40,402 nt of DNA from Lachnospiraceae bacterium AM48-27BH. Its GTDB lineage: Bacteria; Bacillota; Clostridia; Lachnospirales; Lachnospiraceae. The stretch's first letter is position 1. The number at the start of each line of letters is the position of its first letter. Position numbers and translations under genes: made by a program. Location of the stretch: contig QUFC01000041.1 of NCBI GenBank assembly GCA_003478355.1, forward strand, positions 1-40,402, in the 5' to 3' direction. The notes beneath the pieces are model-generated. The model ran no database searches. It was given only the letters and a program-made list of their open reading frames with translations, and was not told the origin of the DNA. Below are positions 16,212 to 26,259 of this stretch, in pieces.

Positions 16212-16823
16212 ATGACAAAAAAAGAAGCGTTTGATTTCCTGGACCGGATGGCGAGAGGGATTGCCGTCATGTTCGGAGAACAATGTGAAACCATTGTCCA
16301 CGAGATGGATGGACAGAAAGTGAAGAACCTGGCAATCTATAATGGACATGTATCTGGAAGGACTACTGGATCCACGTTGAGTATTTATGGAAGGGATACC
16401 ATGATGGATGAGGAAGACCCGAAAGTGAATCTGGATCTGGACTATGTGAATCAGATGGTGATCACTTCTTCAGGAAAGACCATGAAGTCCTCCACGTTTC
16501 ATTTCCAGGGAGAGGATTATCATTTTGCTCTGGGTATCAACTATGATATCTCAGTGATGAGCCAGATGAGCCGGATCATGGACGGGCTGCTGCGGACGGA
16601 TGCCACCCTGCAGACTTCCCTGTTTGGTACGGGAAACAGCATGGAAGAGGTGTTTGAGTCCTGCAGTGAGATGGTGAAGAGACCATTTTCCCAGATGCAG
16701 AAGGCGGACCGGCTGACCTTGGTCAGTATTTTAAAAGAAAAAGGATTTTTCCAGATGCAGCGCAGCGTTCCTTACGCGGCAGAACGTCTGGGAGTCACAA
16801 ATATACGATTTATAATTACTTAA
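16212..16823 (+). CDS. DauR/YheO-type transcriptional regulator, frameshifted at the end of its HTH
   Basis: A cytoplasmic regulator with an N-terminal PAS-like YheO domain (about 8-120) and a C-terminal helix-turn-helix (about 150 on); DauR of Pseudomonas, which controls D-arginine use, is the best-known relative. The encoded 203-residue protein ends GVTNIRFIIT. In the next frame the family's normal ending reads TIYNYLNELGGV and stops at 16843. One extra A at the AAA of 16799-16801 (ACAAATATACG) would restore VTKYTIYNYLNELGGV. So the HTH recognition segment is broken here by an indel, either a real mutation or a sequencing error. It begins the operon and has operator-like repeats upstream. 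Confidence 0.82.
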   Translation: MTKKEAFDFLDRMARGIAVMFGEQCETIVHEMDGQKVKNLAIYNGHVSGRTTGSTLSIYGRDTMMDEEDPKVNLDLDYVNQMVITSSGKTMKSSTFHFQGEDYHFALGINYDISVMSQMSRIMDGLLRTDATLQTSLFGTGNSMEEVFESCSEMVKRPFSQMQKADRLTLVSILKEKGFFQMQRSVPYAAERLGVTNIRFIIT

Positions 16824-16861
16824 ATGAATTAGGCGGCGTATAAAGCCAGGAGGGGTTACGA

Positions 16862-17794
16862 ATGAAAATCGTAGAGGCGCAGGAAGCCAGAGAGAAGCTG
16901 ACCATGCCGGTCTGCATTGATCTGATGCGTACTGCATTAAAGGAACTGGAGGAAGGAAACTGGACACAGCCGGTCCGCTCCATTGCGGTACTTCCGGGCG
17001 GAGAAAAATTTGGATTTATGCCAGCCTGGTTAAAGGACAGTTACGGTGCAAAGGTGCTGGTAGCATGTCCACAGAATGCCGGAACTGTTTATCCATCCCA
17101 CATTGGTTATGTGATGATGTTTGACGGAGCCCACGGTGAGGTCATGGGACTGGCAGACGCTTCCGTGATCACAGAGGTCCGGACCGGCGCTGTATCTGGA
17201 GTGGCTACGGATCTGCTGGCAAGAAAAGACGCCCACCATCTGGCAGTGATCGGCGCCGGAGCCCAGGGACGTTCCCATCTGGCAGCCATGATGGAGGTAC
17301 GGGACATCCAGAAGGTCACCGTTTATGACCAGAGAAGAGAGGCTGCAAAGAAGTATCAGAAAGAGATGGAAGAGAAGTACAAGATTCCAGTGATGGTGTG
17401 TGACAGTGTGGAAGAGGCTGTAAAAGGAGCCGAGATCATCTGTACCGTAACGCCAAGTAAGGAGCCATATCTGAAAGCAGAGTGGATTACCCCGGGAGCC
17501 CATATCAATGCGGTGGGTGCTTTTACACCGAACACCAGGGAGATCGAAAGCAGTCTGATGGCAAAAGCGAAGCTTTACGCCGATCAGGTGGAGGCCATGA
17601 AGAAGGAATGTGGAGAGTACCTGATCCCGAAGAATGAGGGACTTTTCGGGGAAGAACATATCACAGGTTCCATCGGCGGGATTTTAGCCGGACAAGTACC
17701 TGGAAGAGAAAATGACACAGAGATTACCCTGTTTGATGCATTGGGACTGGCAGTAGAGGATGTAGCATGCGGCCGTTTCCTTTGCAGAGAATAA
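16862..17794 (+). CDS. Ornithine cyclodeaminase / mu-crystallin family dehydrogenase
   Basis: A 310-residue NAD(P)-dependent enzyme of the OCD/mu-crystallin family, whose members include ornithine cyclodeaminase, alanine dehydrogenase and ketimine or pyrroline-2-carboxylate reductases. The Rossmann loop AVIGAGAQGRSHL lies at about 127-139. The substrate region has GFMPAWLKDSYGAKVL, and ITEVRTGAVSGVATDLLA precedes the NAD part. AGGAGGGG precedes the ATG. Its place between a D-amino-acid-type regulator and a peptide importer suggests amino-acid or imino-acid conversion; which substrate cannot be read from sequence. Confidence 0.87.
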   Translation: MKIVEAQEAREKLTMPVCIDLMRTALKELEEGNWTQPVRSIAVLPGGEKFGFMPAWLKDSYGAKVLVACPQNAGTVYPSHIGYVMMFDGAHGEVMGLADASVITEVRTGAVSGVATDLLARKDAHHLAVIGAGAQGRSHLAAMMEVRDIQKVTVYDQRREAAKKYQKEMEEKYKIPVMVCDSVEEAVKGAEIICTVTPSKEPYLKAEWITPGAHINAVGAFTPNTREIESSLMAKAKLYADQVEAMKKECGEYLIPKNEGLFGEEHITGSIGGILAGQVPGRENDTEITLFDALGLAVEDVACGRFLCRE

Positions 17795-17822
17795 GACATA
17801 AAATCAAAGAGGAGAAAAGGAT

Positions 17823-19541
17823 ATGAAAAAAAGAGCACTTGCACTGGCATTAGCCGGAGCCATGACAGCTTCTCTGACTGCATGCGGGACTTATCAGAAC
17901 AGCGGTACAGAGACCACCAAAGCAGCAGAGACAACAACGGGAGCAGCAGGAGAGACAACGGCAGCAGGAGAGACTGCATCTGAGGGAGAAGTAAGTCAGG
18001 ATTTCACGATGGCATATAACGGGATCGTTACGTTAAACCCGATCATGAGCCAGTCTTCCAACGATGTGAACGTCTTTTATCTGACCCAGATCCAGTTAGT
18101 ACGTTACTATGGGGACGAGGTTCAGTGTGATGCAGCAGAAACTTATGATGTGAATGATGACTGCACAGTTTACACGTTCCATTTACGTGACGGTTTAAAA
18201 TGGTCCGACGGTGTTGATCTGACAGCGAAGGATTTCGAGTATGCAGCATACTGCTTACTGGCTCCTGAGATGGGAAGTCCGGCAGCCAACAGCTGGTATG
18301 CCATCAAGAACGCAAAACAGTTCAACAATGGAGAAGTAACGGACTGGTCTGAGGTTGGCGTGAAGGCTCTGGATGATAAGACCTTAGAGATCACCATGGA
18401 TCATCCGTTAAATACCTTTGATAAGACCATCGCAGTAAAAGGCTTATATCCACTGCGCCAGGACTTTGTCGAGAAGGTCGGCAGCGATAAATTAGGTTCT
18501 TCCGTAGATACCATGCTTTACTCTGGCCCATACACCATCACAGACTGGGTACTGGACAGCAGCATGGAATTAAAGAAAAATGATCTGTACTGGGATGCCA
18601 AGGACTCTTTCCCAACAGAGAATCTGCATTTTGTAGAAGTAGATGATGCCAACACCAAAGTAGCCATGTTTGAAAATGGTGAGATCGACGCCATCGAGCA
18701 GGTTTCCAGCCAGTATTTTGATCACCTGTCTGATTACCTGTACAGCTATACCGGCGGCGGTTTTATGTGGCTGTGGTTCAACCAGAAGGGTACCAGTGAG
18801 GAGACCTCCAAGCTGATCAGCAATCAAAACTTCCGTCAGGCATTAAGCTATGGCTTCAACCGTAACGCAACCGTAGCAGCAGTTAACCGGATGCACAAAC
18901 CATCCAACCGCCAGGTTGATTCTAATTTCGTTGGACCAAACGGCGGCAAATTTGTTGACGAGTATCCAGTGAATTCCGTACCGTTAGACGGTGATGTAGA
19001 GCAGGCAAAGGCATATCTGGCAAAAGCCATGGAAGAATTAGGCTACAGCGATGTTTCCGAGCTTCCACAGTTAAGTCTGGTAACCTGGGATGCTTCTGAG
19101 CAGAAGCTTCTGTTGGAGACTATCATTGACCAGTGGAAACAGAACTTAGGTCTGACCAATATCCAGTTAAACCAGTATGTGATCGGTACTGCGATCGGAA
19201 GCTTCTATGATTTAAGCTATGATATCTTCTGCATTACATGGGAGACAGATGTACTTCCAACCGATGTGATGGAGTCCATGATGACCGGCGGCGAGTGTAA
19301 CTATGGTATCTGGAGTGATCCGGAGTATGATAAGCTGGTAGAGCAGGCAGTTCTGGAGATCGATCCTGTAAAACAGGCAGAATTGACCTCCCAGGCAGAG
19401 CAGATCTTCCTGGACGATGCAGGCATTGTACCGATCTTTGAGAACAGCAACACCAGCGCCGTACAGTCTTATGTAGAGGGCTTCCAGATGACCGCCATCA
19501 ACAGCGGCTATCAGTTCAACCATCTGGTCGTAAGAAAGTAA
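17823..19541 (+). CDS. Family 5 peptide-binding lipoprotein, OppA/DppA type
   Basis: A 572-residue extracytoplasmic binding protein. The signal peptide ends at lipobox SLTAC (about Cys21), followed by a Thr/Ala/Glu linker. The SBP_bac_5 signature region is seen in VYTFHLRDGLKWSDGVDLTA (about 118-137). The family's pattern continues with LPQLSLVTWDASEQKLLLETI and ends in VPIFENSNTSA. It starts 28 bp after the cyclodeaminase-like gene with AGGAGAAAAGG before it. A hairpin terminator follows and probably keeps its transcript more abundant than those of the permeases. Confidence 0.92.
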   Translation: MKKRALALALAGAMTASLTACGTYQNSGTETTKAAETTTGAAGETTAAGETASEGEVSQDFTMAYNGIVTLNPIMSQSSNDVNVFYLTQIQLVRYYGDEVQCDAAETYDVNDDCTVYTFHLRDGLKWSDGVDLTAKDFEYAAYCLLAPEMGSPAANSWYAIKNAKQFNNGEVTDWSEVGVKALDDKTLEITMDHPLNTFDKTIAVKGLYPLRQDFVEKVGSDKLGSSVDTMLYSGPYTITDWVLDSSMELKKNDLYWDAKDSFPTENLHFVEVDDANTKVAMFENGEIDAIEQVSSQYFDHLSDYLYSYTGGGFMWLWFNQKGTSEETSKLISNQNFRQALSYGFNRNATVAAVNRMHKPSNRQVDSNFVGPNGGKFVDEYPVNSVPLDGDVEQAKAYLAKAMEELGYSDVSELPQLSLVTWDASEQKLLLETIIDQWKQNLGLTNIQLNQYVIGTAIGSFYDLSYDIFCITWETDVLPTDVMESMMTGGECNYGIWSDPEYDKLVEQAVLEIDPVKQAELTSQAEQIFLDDAGIVPIFENSNTSAVQSYVEGFQMTAINSGYQFNHLVVRK

Positions 19542-19563
19542 AAATCAGCTACGCAAAGGAAAC

Positions 19564-19586
19564 GGGCGGCGAATAACCGCCCTTTT
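19564..19586 (+). terminator. Intra-operon attenuating terminator
   Basis: GGGCGG-CGAATAA-CCGCCC followed by TTTT, between the binding protein and the permeases. Such leaky terminators often set the excess of binding protein over membrane components. Confidence 0.72.
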
Positions 19587-19666
19587 CGTAACTATTCCGG
19601 TGCTTTTGCCGTTATGGTTCGTGCAGCAGGTGCATAGACCTGCAGAATAGATGGAGGAGGAAAACG

Positions 19667-20587
19667 TTGAAACAGTACATTTTGAAGAGACTGGTCATTT
19701 CCATTGTGACCATCTGGCTGATCGCTACCAGCAGTTTCTTTTTGCTTCGTGCGCTGCCAGGCAATCCATTTACCACCCAGCAGATGATGAGTCCGGAAAT
19801 GTTAAGTAAAATGATGAGTTATTATGGTCTGGACCGTCCGCTGATGGAGCAGTATGTGACTTTTATGAAAAATCTTCTTCATGGTGATTTCGGATATTCT
19901 TTAAAATATGTAGGAAAATCCGTCAACGGCGTGATCGCCCAGACATTTCCGGTATCTGCCCAGTTAGGACTTCAGTCCTATGCCATCAGTTTCCCTGTGG
20001 GAATCCTGTTTGGTATTATTGCAGCCAGAAAACGAGGAAAAGCCATTGATTATACCTTAGTTGGCTTCTCCGTATTGGGTGTTTCTATCCCGGTATTTAT
20101 TCTGGCGTCTTTGTTACAGTATGTGTTTGCGATCCGCCTTGGCTGGTTTCCGGTTGCCCAGTGGAAGAGCTTTGCTTATACCATTCTTCCGACACTGACT
20201 CTGGCCATTGGTTCTATCGCCGGAAAGACCAGGACGATGAGAACTTTGATGCTGGAAGTGATCTCTGAGGATTATGTAAAGACTGCAAAGGCCAAAGGAC
20301 TTTCCTCCTTCCGCATTGTGTTAAATCATCAGATCCGTAATGCAATCATTCCTATGATCCCGTCTTTAGGTATGGAGATCGTATCCATCCTGATGGGTTC
20401 GTTCGTGGTAGAGCAGATTTTCGCTATTCCCGGAATCGGCGCTTATTTTGTCAGCTCCGTACAGAGTCTGGATTACACCATGACTCTGGGACTGACCGTA
20501 TTTTTTGGAACTTTTGTTGTTGGGGCCAATTTTATCATTGACTTGATCTATGGCCTGATCGATCCCCGTATCCGGGTTACAAAGTGA
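19667..20587 (+). CDS. Peptide ABC transporter permease, OppB/DppB type
   Basis: A 306-residue permease with six predicted helices. The start MKQYILKRLVISIVTIWLIA and the binding-protein-dependent loop DYVKTAKAKGLSSFRIVLNHQIRNA are typical. The initiation codon is TTG at 19667, chosen because GAGGAGG lies 6-12 bases before it and the family's N-terminus matches. Ends 10 bp before oppC's ATG. Confidence 0.92.
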   Translation: MKQYILKRLVISIVTIWLIATSSFFLLRALPGNPFTTQQMMSPEMLSKMMSYYGLDRPLMEQYVTFMKNLLHGDFGYSLKYVGKSVNGVIAQTFPVSAQLGLQSYAISFPVGILFGIIAARKRGKAIDYTLVGFSVLGVSIPVFILASLLQYVFAIRLGWFPVAQWKSFAYTILPTLTLAIGSIAGKTRTMRTLMLEVISEDYVKTAKAKGLSSFRIVLNHQIRNAIIPMIPSLGMEIVSILMGSFVVEQIFAIPGIGAYFVSSVQSLDYTMTLGLTVFFGTFVVGANFIIDLIYGLIDPRIRVTK

Positions 20588-20597
20588 GGTGAGTATC

Positions 20598-21530
20598 ATG
20601 GCAAATTCAGAAATGGAACTGTTCAATGATTCCGATTTTATCACCCTTCCCCAAGGGGAAAATAAGGGAGATGTGATGGTGCGGCCAAGCGTCAGCTACT
20701 GGAGTGATGTATGGCGCCGGATCCGCAGCGACAGGGTAGCTATGGTCAGCCTGGCTGTGATTATGATCATCGCCCTGATGGCGGTTTTTGCGCCGCTCCT
20801 CTGCCCTTATAAATATGAAACAACCGATCTTCTGGCAACGAATTTAGGACCATGCAGAGAACATTGGTTTGGCACAGATTCGCTGGGACGAGATCAGTGG
20901 GCCAGAGTCTGGGTCGGTGCAAGGACCTCTCTTCTGATCGGTATCGGCGGCGCCATCGTTCCCCAGATCATCGGTATTTTCCTGGGGGGTATCTCCGGAT
21001 ATTTCGGAGGCTGGGTGGATATGCTGATTATGCGTATCATCGATATCGGTGTCTGCATCCCATCCCTGGTTTATGTGACGTTAATCATGCTGTGGCTGGG
21101 GTCCGGTCCGGTTGCCATCGTCTTAGCCATCGCCATCACCGGCTGGATGGATTCTGGACGGGTAGTCCGTGGGCGTATGCTTCAGTTTAAGAACCGGGAG
21201 TTCGTTCTGGCGGCAAAGACCCAGGGCGCATCTTCCCTGCGGATCATTTTCCGCCATATTTTACCGAATATTTTAGGACAGCAGGTAGTCAGCATTTCTT
21301 CTGCGATCCCGGGAGCGATTTTTTTGGAGGCATACCTTTCCTTTATCGGACTGGGAATCAAATCTCCGATGACTTCCTGGGGACAGTTATGCCAGATGGG
21401 AGCCTCCTTCTACCGTCTGTATCCGTATCAGCTGTTTATCCCGGGCGTTTTCATCAGCGTAACGATTTTAGCCTTCTATCTGTTTGGCAACTGCTTACGG
21501 GATGCGCTGGACCCACATTTACGGAACTGA
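20598..21530 (+). CDS. Peptide ABC transporter permease, OppC/DppC type
   Basis: A 310-residue permease with an N-terminal OppC extension (SYWSDVWRRIRSDRVAMVSL), six helices, the HWFGTDSLGRDQWARV motif and the EAA-type loop REFVLAAKTQGASSLRIIFRHILPN. I chose ATG 20598, preceded by GAGGTG, over an in-frame GTG at 20589 that lacks a ribosome site. It forms the translocation pair with OppB. Confidence 0.92.
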   Translation: MANSEMELFNDSDFITLPQGENKGDVMVRPSVSYWSDVWRRIRSDRVAMVSLAVIMIIALMAVFAPLLCPYKYETTDLLATNLGPCREHWFGTDSLGRDQWARVWVGARTSLLIGIGGAIVPQIIGIFLGGISGYFGGWVDMLIMRIIDIGVCIPSLVYVTLIMLWLGSGPVAIVLAIAITGWMDSGRVVRGRMLQFKNREFVLAAKTQGASSLRIIFRHILPNILGQQVVSISSAIPGAIFLEAYLSFIGLGIKSPMTSWGQLCQMGASFYRLYPYQLFIPGVFISVTILAFYLFGNCLRDALDPHLRN

Positions 21531-21560
21531 TCATACCGCGGGAGAAAGGAAGAAGAACAT

Positions 21561-22601
21561 ATGAGTGAACACTTGTTAGATGTACAGAATTTGCGGGTGT
21601 CCTTTGACACATATGCAGGAGAAGTGCAGGCAGTCCGCGGCGTCAGCTTCTATATTGATAAAGGGGAGACACTTGCGATTGTAGGCGAGTCTGGTTGTGG
21701 AAAATCAGTGTCCATCCAGACAGTGATGGGACTGCTGCCGATGCCTCCGGCCAGGATCAAAGAAGGCCATATTTATTATGAAGGAAAAGATTTAACCACT
21801 TTGACGGATAAACAGATGGAAAACTATCGTGGAAAAGAATTTTCCATGATTTTTCAGGATTCCATGACCAGTTTAAACCCGACTATGCGGGTAGGCAGGC
21901 AGATGGTGGAAGCAATCCTGGTCCATCAGAAGATCAGCCGGGAAGAGGCCAGGGAGCACGCCATCAGCCTCCTTGGAAAAGTAGGTCTGCCAGAACCGGA
22001 AAAGGTATTTAAACGGTATCCCCACACCATGTCCGGCGGTCAGCGTCAGCGTGTGATGATCGCCATGGCTATGGCCTGCAATCCGAAGATCTTATTTGCC
22101 GATGAGCCGACGACAGCCCTGGATGTGACCATGCAGGCGCAGATCCTGGATCTGATGAACAGCCTGAAAAAAGAAATGGGAACTTCCATTTTGTTGATCA
22201 CCCATGATCTGGGGGTGGTGGCAAAGATGGCAGACCGGATCGCGGTCATGTATGCAGGAAAAGTGGTGGAATACGGCGATGCCAGACAGATTTTCTATAA
22301 CCCATGTCATCCATATACCTGGGGACTTTTGGGGGCGATGCCGAATCTGATCCAGGAAGTAAAGAGCGAGTTGTACGCTATTCCTGGCACTCCGCCAGAT
22401 CTGTATGCACCGCCGAAGGGCTGTGCCTTTGCGGCCAGATGTCCATATGCCATGGGAGCCTGCCTGAAGGCAGATCCTCCGGAATATACCTGCTCCGACG
22501 GGCACATTTCCCGGTGCTGGCTGATGGATAAACGGGCGAAAGAAGTGACACCGCCGGACGGAGTCCCGACACTGCCAAGAGGAGGAAAAGAACATGAGTG
22601 A
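21561..22601 (+). CDS. Peptide ABC transporter ATPase, OppD/DppD type
   Basis: A 346-residue ATPase. Walker A GESGCGKS, signature MSGGQRQRVMIAMAM, Walker B ILFADEPTTALDV and switch LITHDLGVVAK are present. The C-terminal oligopeptide domain has the cysteine cluster of the family (GCAFAARCPYAMGAC...YTC) that can hold an iron-sulfur cluster. It overlaps oppF by 8 bp. Confidence 0.94.
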   Translation: MSEHLLDVQNLRVSFDTYAGEVQAVRGVSFYIDKGETLAIVGESGCGKSVSIQTVMGLLPMPPARIKEGHIYYEGKDLTTLTDKQMENYRGKEFSMIFQDSMTSLNPTMRVGRQMVEAILVHQKISREEAREHAISLLGKVGLPEPEKVFKRYPHTMSGGQRQRVMIAMAMACNPKILFADEPTTALDVTMQAQILDLMNSLKKEMGTSILLITHDLGVVAKMADRIAVMYAGKVVEYGDARQIFYNPCHPYTWGLLGAMPNLIQEVKSELYAIPGTPPDLYAPPKGCAFAARCPYAMGACLKADPPEYTCSDGHISRCWLMDKRAKEVTPPDGVPTLPRGGKEHE

Positions 22602-23553
22602 GAAGACGCTTCTGGAAGTCGAAGGACTGAAAAAATATTTCCAGGTGGGAAAAGGCCAGACCTTAAAGGCGGTCGATGACATTTCCTTCCAGATCAAGAA
22701 AGGCCAGACCTTAGGACTGGTTGGAGAGTCCGGCTGTGGAAAGACTACGGTGGGAAGAACCCTGCTGCGTATCTATGAGCCGGACGCAGGGAAAATCCTT
22801 TTTGACGGCAAGGATATCAGCCGGGTCAGCAAAAAAGAGGCCAAGGAGCTGACCAGGAGAATGCAGATGGTGTTTCAGGATCCATATGCGTCACTGAATC
22901 CATTTTTTACGGTTGGAGAGATCGTAGAAGAGGGAATGAAGATCCACAAAATGTACCATAGCGAAACAGAGCGGATGGAGCGGGTTTATGAGCTTCTGGA
23001 GATGGTAGGTTTAAATAAAGACCATGCGAACCGTTTCCCACATGAGTTCTCCGGCGGCCAGCGCCAGAGGGTGGGAATTGCAAGAGCTCTGGCGTTAAAT
23101 CCGGAATTTATCGTCTGTGATGAGCCGATCTCCGCACTGGATGTGTCCATTCAGGCCCAGGTAGTCAATATGCTGATGAAGTTCCAGGAAGAAATGGATC
23201 TGACTTATTTGTTTATCGCTCATGATCTGTCTATGGTGCGCCATATTGCGGATCAGACGGCGGTGATGTATCTGGGAACCATGGTGGAGTATGGAAGTAC
23301 CAGGGATGTGTACGAGCATCCGGTCCACCCATATACCAGGGGACTTTTATCGGCAGTCCCTGTGGCTGATCCGGACTATGAGAAAGCCCATAACCGGATC
23401 CCTATGGATGGCGAGGTGCCAAGCCCCATCAATCCGAAGCCGGGCTGCCGCTTCTGTGCCCGCTGCCGGAAGGCGACTGCCCAGTGCCATGAGGAAACAC
23501 CGAAATTGCGAGATGTAGGCGGCGGCCATATGGCAGCCTGCTGGAATCTGTGA
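22594..23553 (+). CDS. Peptide ABC transporter ATPase, OppF/DppF type
   Basis: A 319-residue second ATPase of the peptide importer, with Walker A GESGCGKTT, signature FSGGQRQRVGIARAL, Walker B FIVCDEPISALDV and switch FIAHDLSMVRH. The C-terminal cysteine-rich segment (GCRFCARCRKATAQC) is intact. GGAGG precedes the ATG. With OppD it makes the nucleotide-binding heterodimer. Confidence 0.94.
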   Translation: MSEKTLLEVEGLKKYFQVGKGQTLKAVDDISFQIKKGQTLGLVGESGCGKTTVGRTLLRIYEPDAGKILFDGKDISRVSKKEAKELTRRMQMVFQDPYASLNPFFTVGEIVEEGMKIHKMYHSETERMERVYELLEMVGLNKDHANRFPHEFSGGQRQRVGIARALALNPEFIVCDEPISALDVSIQAQVVNMLMKFQEEMDLTYLFIAHDLSMVRHIADQTAVMYLGTMVEYGSTRDVYEHPVHPYTRGLLSAVPVADPDYEKAHNRIPMDGEVPSPINPKPGCRFCARCRKATAQCHEETPKLRDVGGGHMAACWNL

Positions 23554-23596
23554 CATCAGGGAAAACAGAAAACAATAATAGAAAGAAGGTACCTGT

Positions 23597-24421
23597 ATGA
23601 ATACCAAAGAAATGATGCAGATCGCTCTGGATCTGGCTGGACTGACGGAAATGCCGTCTGACACTTCTATTTCCGTTGAGGGAGAGGATATTACGAATGT
23701 ACTGGCAGGGATCGATATGGGAACCGCAGAGCTTGCCCTGGCACGCCAGCTGGGATATGACTGCGTATTCCGTCATCACAACCTGACCCCGGCCATGGGA
23801 AAATTAGGTTATTTAGTAGCAGAAGACCATTATAAGAAAATGGTGAAAAACGGAGTTCCGGTCAATGTAGCACAGAAGCTGGTGGAGCATCGGAAACGTT
23901 CCACGGAGATCATGTTTCATGCCAATAACTTTGACGGAGCGCCATCGGTGGCAAGACTGTTAAACATGCCATTTTTAGGAATCCACACACCTGCGGATCT
24001 ATTAGGTGAGAGAGCAGTGGAAGCGAAGGTGGCTGAGGTAATGGCAGAAAAGGAAAATCCGACGGTTCAGGATCTGATGGACCGGATCTTGACCATCCGT
24101 GAGTTTAAAGAGGCTCCAGAGGGCCAGAAACCAGCTATCTGGGTTGGTTCTCCGGAAAGCTATTCTGGAAAAGTCCTGGTAGAGTTTTCGGGTGGCCTGT
24201 CTGCGGAGCTGGATGAGGTAAAGGCTTATATTGACGCAGGAATCGGAACCTTTGTCTGCATGCACATGGAAGGCGACATCGTTAAGGCATTACAGGAAGA
24301 CAACCGCTGCAACGTGATCGTAACCGGACATATGGCCAGCGATTCTGTCGGTATGAATCGGATCATGGATGAGTGGGAGAAGCATGGAATCAAGACAACC
24401 AGAATTGGAGGCTTGGTATAA
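23597..24421 (+). CDS. Nif3-like protein, probable metal-dependent enzyme of unknown function
   Basis: A 274-residue cytoplasmic protein. By eye the best match is the Nif3/DUF34 family, a dinuclear-metal fold of unclear activity (some members act as GTP cyclohydrolase-like or hydrolase enzymes). Candidate ligands are the FRHHN motif after LARQLGYDCV (about 60-64) and VIVTGHMASDSVGMN near the C-terminus, where Nif3 proteins have a GH motif. The long central part differs from textbook Nif3, so this is a distant assignment. It lies 43 bp after oppF and directly abuts the deacylase gene, which suggests a step in the same catabolic route. Confidence 0.55.
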   Translation: MNTKEMMQIALDLAGLTEMPSDTSISVEGEDITNVLAGIDMGTAELALARQLGYDCVFRHHNLTPAMGKLGYLVAEDHYKKMVKNGVPVNVAQKLVEHRKRSTEIMFHANNFDGAPSVARLLNMPFLGIHTPADLLGERAVEAKVAEVMAEKENPTVQDLMDRILTIREFKEAPEGQKPAIWVGSPESYSGKVLVEFSGGLSAELDEVKAYIDAGIGTFVCMHMEGDIVKALQEDNRCNVIVTGHMASDSVGMNRIMDEWEKHGIKTTRIGGLV

Positions 24422-26259
24422 ATGGCAGAACTTCTGATCAAAGGCGGCATGGTGATCGATGGGACCGGAAATGCCGGATATGAAGCAGATGTTTTTGTAA
24501 AAGATGGAAAGATCGCGAAAATCGTAAAGATTGCGAAAAACGAAAAAAACAAAACAGATCAGTCGGATTTTGCAGCGGCAGCTGTACAGGTGCTGGATGC
24601 AAGAGGAAAGCTCGTGACACCAGGATTTATCAATATGCATTCCCATTCGGACTGCTCCGTTGCCATGTATCCGGAGATGGAATCTACTCTGGGACAGGGG
24701 ATTACCACAGAGTTTGCCGGACACTGCGGACTGGGTGTGGCACCGGTGGACAAATACTGGCTGTATATGTTCCCGGAGAAACGGGCATTTTCCAGAGTGA
24801 TCCCGGAGCCCATCGGAGGCATCAATCCCTATGACGCTTACGTAGTTCCAACAGACTGCCTGAGGAAACCATTTGAAGAAGCTTATGGAGAAACATTGGA
24901 CTGGTCTACCTATGGAGAATTTACTGACCATATGAGAAAACGCGGCATGGGAGCCAATCTGGTATTGGTGGCAGGTCATGCCCAGATGCGGCTTCAGGCT
25001 ATGGGTCTGGATTATATGAGGGATGCCACAGAAAAAGAGCTTCAGGCCATGGAAGCCTCTTTAAATGATGCCATGGATCATGGAGCCATCGGCCTTAGCC
25101 TTGGCCTGGACTATGAGCCGGGAATGTTTGCCGGGGAAGAGGAGTTGCTGCGTCTGATGAAAGTGGTGGCAGAGCGGGATGGCATCGTGACAGCCCACAC
25201 CAGAAGCAGAGATCATGCCTATTACGGTCATTCCCAGAATTTCCTGGATGGTCTGAAGGAATTTATAGAGCTTGGCAAAAAGAGTGGAGCCAGAATCCAT
25301 GTGAGCCATATCCAGAACGGATATCATATGGAACCAGAAGATGATAACCTGACAGCCATGGCAGTGGAGCGCACGCTGGAAGTGTTGGAAGCGGCCAGAA
25401 AGGAAGGAGTCCGTGTAACCTGGGATGTGATTCCTAAATATGCCTTTGGCCCGTTCCATTATCCAATGGCCGCCGGCATGTTCCAGCCTTATGTGGAGCA
25501 GTGCGGCGGCTGTCAGGAATTTTCCAAAAAACTGGCGATTGGCACTTACCGCCAGAATATCGAGAAAGAGATCCGTTCCGGTAACCACGCATCCAGAGGG
25601 ATTTTCACCCGGTTTAATCCGAAAAATGATCCAAACTGGGATACGGCGAAGGTAATTACCAGATGCAGTGATGAAACTATGGTTGGAAAGACCATCCGGG
25701 AGGCGGCTGCCGGAAAAGAAAGTCTGAGCTTTTTGCTGGATCTTCTGGAAAAAGACCCTTATGTGGCAGTGATTCCATTAGGAAGAAGGCCGATTTCTAC
25801 ACCAGACCGGGATGCTTTTGTGGCAAAAGAGGAGCTACCATCGGGCTGGATACCTGGACCTTTCGTTATGATGCAGCTCTTTCAGAGGGGGATATGCCGC
25901 TGGAGTGCGGTTCTCCGGCAACTTACGAGGGAATGACTGTATTTTTCCAGACAGAGCGGGAAAAACAGGTTCCGGTGGAAGTGACTGTCCGGAAACTGAC
26001 CGGCAATGCGGCGAAAGAGCTGGGACTTTGTGACCGGGGACTGGTAAAGGAAGGTCTGGCTGCAGATCTACTGGTGATTGATCTGGAACATTTTGACCCG
26101 AAAGAGAATCTGGCGGATCCGAGACATGCTCCACAGGGACTGGATTATGTGCTGGTCGGCGGGGAGATTGCTGTGGACCACGGTGTACATACCCACGTGA
26201 ACCAGGGACAGATTTTACAAGCTGCACAATGGCAGAAAATGGAAGGAAATGAAGTATGA
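24422..26259 (+). CDS. N-acyl-D-amino-acid deacylase (amidohydrolase), apparent frameshift near 25833
   Basis: A D-aminoacylase-type amidohydrolase that hydrolyses N-acyl-D-amino acids. The first frame (24422-25936) has the leader KGGMVIDGTGNAGYEADVFV and metal motifs MHSHSD, VAGHAQMR, TAHTRSRD and HVSHIQNG, then goes out of frame at KEELPSGW. The rest of the family sequence continues in the next frame to 26259: TIGLDTWTFRYDAALSEGDM, MPLECGSPATYEGM, VRKLTGNAAKELGLCDRGLV and ADLLVIDLEHF. One missing G in GAGGAGCTACC (about 25829-25839) explains the shift. It starts at the base after the Nif3-like stop and overlaps the next gene's ATG. Confidence 0.82.
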
